Assembly: GCA_946481475.1 (NCBI GenBank)
Contig: CAMLOB010000227.1
Location: forward strand, 1 to 6,648
DNA: 6,648 bases
Origin: an uncultured Chlorobiota bacterium
GTDB lineage: Bacteria; Bacteroidota; Kapaibacteriia; OLB7
Direction: 5' to 3'
Within the stretch, counting starts at the first letter, position 1; the number at the start of each line of letters is the position of its first letter. The notes under the pieces are model-generated. The model had not been told where the DNA came from, ran no database searches, and worked only from the letters and a program-made list of their open reading frames with translations. The translations under genes and the position numbers were made by a program. Positions 5,101 to 6,648 of this stretch are shown in pieces.

Positions 5101-5718
5101 ATGACACCAACCTTTGAACTTGAAAACTCGATCCGCACCTCCGGTCTGCCCCTTGTGGCCGGTGTCGACGAGGCGGGGCGGGGGGCGCTGGCCGGTCCCG
5201 TTGTGGCCGGAGCGGTCATTCTGTCGGAAGATTTCGATCTGCCGGGCGTCCGGGATTCAAAGACGATTCCCGAAGCCGAGCGGGAAGCTCTCTACGAACG
5301 GATCGTGTCGCAGGTCCCGGCCTGGGGAGTCGGCATTGTGGAGAACGACCGGATCGACCGGATCAACATTCTGCAGGCGACGTTCGCAGCGATGGGGGAG
5401 GCGGTCCGGAATCTGGAAATCCGACCCGATTTCGCCCTGATCGACGGACGGGACGCCCCTGATGTCGGGGTCCCCTGCCGGGGGGTGATTCGCGGAGATT
5501 CGCTCAGTCTGAGCGTTGCCGCCGCCAGCATTCTGGCCAAGGTGACCCGCGACCGGATCATGCGGGAGCACCACGGTTCTTTTCCCCGGTACGGATTTGA
5601 CCGGAACAAAGGGTATGGAACGAAGCTGCATCGGGAGGCGATTCAGGAGTGGGGCCCTTGCACTCTGCATAGACTTACTTTTCTCGGAAGCTTGCTTCAA
5701 GAGCGTCTTCCTCTGTAA
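5101..5718 (+). CDS. rnhB: Ribonuclease HII
   Basis: Endonuclease that cuts the RNA strand of RNA-DNA hybrids and nicks 5' of single ribonucleotides in DNA, starting ribonucleotide excision repair. The product is 205 residues, usual for bacterial RNase HII. Seen: GVDEAGRGALAGPVVAGAV (21-39) with catalytic D23 and E24, RDSKTIPEAERE (51-62), LIDGRD with D115, GDSLSLSVAAASILAKVTRD with D133, and YGFDRNKGYGTKLHREAI near the C-terminus with the family's substrate-contacting GYGT motif. All four acidic catalytic residues are present. The ATG at 5101 has no SD, only an A/C-rich leader after the repeat element. Twelve bases separate its stop from the methyltransferase gene, so the two are probably cotranscribed. 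Confidence 0.96.
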   Translation: MTPTFELENSIRTSGLPLVAGVDEAGRGALAGPVVAGAVILSEDFDLPGVRDSKTIPEAEREALYERIVSQVPAWGVGIVENDRIDRINILQATFAAMGEAVRNLEIRPDFALIDGRDAPDVGVPCRGVIRGDSLSLSVAAASILAKVTRDRIMREHHGSFPRYGFDRNKGYGTKLHREAIQEWGPCTLHRLTFLGSLLQERLPL

Positions 5719-5730
5719 TTTCGCCCCGCT

Positions 5731-6471
5731 ATGTACATCAACGGAAAAAACTCGGTTCTCGAAGCCGTTCGCGCCGGCGAGCGTGTCGAGAAGGTCTACT
5801 TCCTCTACGGGGCGCAAACCGAAGGGCTGGGGGCGATTCGCAACGCCGCCAAGCAGGCCGGAATACCCTGTACCACGCTCGACCGGAACACATTCCGCGA
5901 TCTTGAGAAGAAGGGGAATCTGAAGACGAAGTCGCAGGGCGTGATTGCCCGCATCAATCCGATCCTCTTCGTCGATATTGAGGATGTGGTGACGCTCGCC
6001 TGGGAGACCGGACGGACTCCGCTGGTGGCGGCGCTCGACGGCATCACCGATCCGCGCAACCTGGGGGCGATTCTCCGCTCGGCCGAGTGTGCCGGTCTCA
6101 GCGGCGTCGTCTTCAGCAAGGCTCACAGCTCGGGCGTCAACGACGTCGCGGTCAAGACCAGTGCCGGGGCTGCTCACTTCGTTCCGATCTCCAGAGTCCG
6201 AAGCATTACCGAAACCCTCTCCGGTCTGAAGGAGATGGGGATGCAGGTTGTAGGCCTGGATGCCGGAGGAGAAATGAGCTATACCGATATTGACTATACC
6301 GAGCCGACGGTGATCGTCGTCGGGAGCGAAGGGGAGGGAATGGATCCGCGTGTTGCCGCAGCCTGCGATCAACTGGTCAGCATTCCGTTGAAGGGGAGCA
6401 TCTCTTCGCTGAACGCTTCGGTTGCTGCGGGGATCGTGTTCTACGAGGCGGTACGGCAGCGAGAGGGATAA
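5731..6471 (+). CDS. rlmB: TrmH/SpoU-family rRNA 2'-O-ribose methyltransferase (RlmB-like)
   Basis: SPOUT-fold, S-adenosylmethionine-dependent enzyme that methylates the 2'-OH of a guanosine; E. coli RlmB targets G2251 in the peptidyl-transferase P-loop of 23S rRNA. The product is 246 residues. Seen: an N-terminal substrate-binding domain from MYINGKNSVLEAVRAG (1-16), reminiscent of the RlmB start (xGxHAVxEAL), a linker KTKSQGVIAR (65-74), then motif 1 ITDPRNLGAILRSAECAG (105-122; N110, R116), motif 2 VGSEGEGM (197-204) and motif 3 IPLKGSISSLNASVAAGI (218-235), which form the knotted cofactor site. No SD is visible; it probably relies on coupling to rnhB just upstream. RlmB versus another TrmH-family rRNA or tRNA methylase cannot be settled by motifs alone, but the length and N-terminus favour RlmB. 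Confidence 0.9.
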   Translation: MYINGKNSVLEAVRAGERVEKVYFLYGAQTEGLGAIRNAAKQAGIPCTTLDRNTFRDLEKKGNLKTKSQGVIARINPILFVDIEDVVTLAWETGRTPLVAALDGITDPRNLGAILRSAECAGLSGVVFSKAHSSGVNDVAVKTSAGAAHFVPISRVRSITETLSGLKEMGMQVVGLDAGGEMSYTDIDYTEPTVIVVGSEGEGMDPRVAAACDQLVSIPLKGSISSLNASVAAGIVFYEAVRQREG

Positions 6472-6488
6472 AAAGTGGTGATGTAAGG

Positions 6489-6509
6489 AAGAGCTATGAG
6501 CTGTCAGCG
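6489..6509 (-). repeat. Possible heptamer-array remnant, inverted
   Basis: On the minus strand this reads CGCTGAC, AGCTCAT and AGCTCTT in seven-base register. The first two fit NGCTSAN and the third differs at one defined position. The 11 bases GCTCATAGCTC also occur in copy 1. The match is short and may be chance. Confidence 0.35.
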
Positions 6510-6565
6510 TTGCCGTGACGCCTGAATCCTCTGATCGCACTGGCATTTCGATTCCGGGTCCGGTT

Positions 6566-6585
6566 GGGGCAAAGGTTTTTGCCCC
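6566..6585. terminator. Perfect 8-bp hairpin, possible terminator or repeat
   Basis: GGGGCAAA (6566-6573), loop GGTT, TTTGCCCC (6578-6585). It lies 94 bases downstream of the methyltransferase gene. There is no T-run after it on the plus strand (CTGCGGTA follows), so it does not look like a normal rho-independent terminator. It could instead be a dispersed palindromic repeat or an mRNA-stabilising hairpin. Confidence 0.35.
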
Positions 6586-6648
6586 CTGCGGTATCGGCTT
6601 ATCCGCCGTGGCGGACTCCTTCTCTCATACACCCCCCACCCCCCTCCC

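Larger units (their letters stand above)
6472..6648. other. Gene-free end of the window
   Basis: No gene is supported in these 177 bases. They hold a short stretch of inverted heptamer-like sequence (6489-6509), a perfect hairpin (6566-6585), a smaller CCGC/GCGG inverted repeat near 6603-6613, and a C-rich tract running off the window end (6631-6648). Confidence 0.6.

Noticed and set aside
5257..6546. 429-residue open frame on the minus strand antisense to rnhB and rlmB
   Set aside because: It overlaps two genes that have complete catalytic motifs on the plus strand, shows no recognisable domain and has biased composition. It is a GC-rich shadow frame.

Overview
This is a stretch of bacterial chromosome, GC-rich by eye and densely coded, with eight confident protein genes and no tRNA, rRNA, CRISPR array or transposase that I could recognise. 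A lipoprotein with a FlgD-type Ig-like domain and an Lgt with a GRIGCQLAGDGDYG signature suggest a diderm, possibly of the FCB/candidate-phylum type (Zixibacteria-, Latescibacteria- or Chlorobi-like). That placement is inference only; nothing in the window fixes the taxon.

Left part (1-1551, minus strand): lgt, the enzyme that lipidates prolipoproteins, is followed downstream by a small lipoprotein gene with a clean lipobox. Both have recognisable Shine-Dalgarno (SD) sites. lgt diverges from the plus-strand genes across a 414-base gene-free stretch.

Middle part (1966-4788, plus strand): larE and larB, two enzymes of nickel-pincer nucleotide (NPN) cofactor synthesis, are followed by a 6-pyruvoyl-tetrahydropterin synthase/QueD homologue and folE (GTP cyclohydrolase I). 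FolE makes dihydroneopterin triphosphate from GTP, which is the substrate of the PTPS/QueD enzyme, so that pair forms consecutive pathway steps. larA and larC are not in the window. LarE carries three candidate active-site cysteines, as in the Fe-S-dependent LarE group.

Right part (5101-6471, plus strand): rnhB (RNase HII) and an rlmB/trmH-type rRNA 2'-O-methyltransferase, 12 bases apart. The last 177 bases hold no gene, only a perfect 8-bp hairpin, a C-rich tract and a possible repeat remnant.

The most unusual content is non-coding. The two large gaps (before larE and before rnhB) each hold a copy of the same roughly 280-bp composite element in the same orientation. Each copy has a purine-rich 5' part built on GTAGAGTTTATAGAGA, a middle block ending in GATAATTCCCTCCTC, and a 3' array of a degenerate heptanucleotide NGCTSAN. 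The arrays are 18 and 20 units long with no break in the 7-base register. The second copy begins so tightly against folE that it supplies the folE stop codon.
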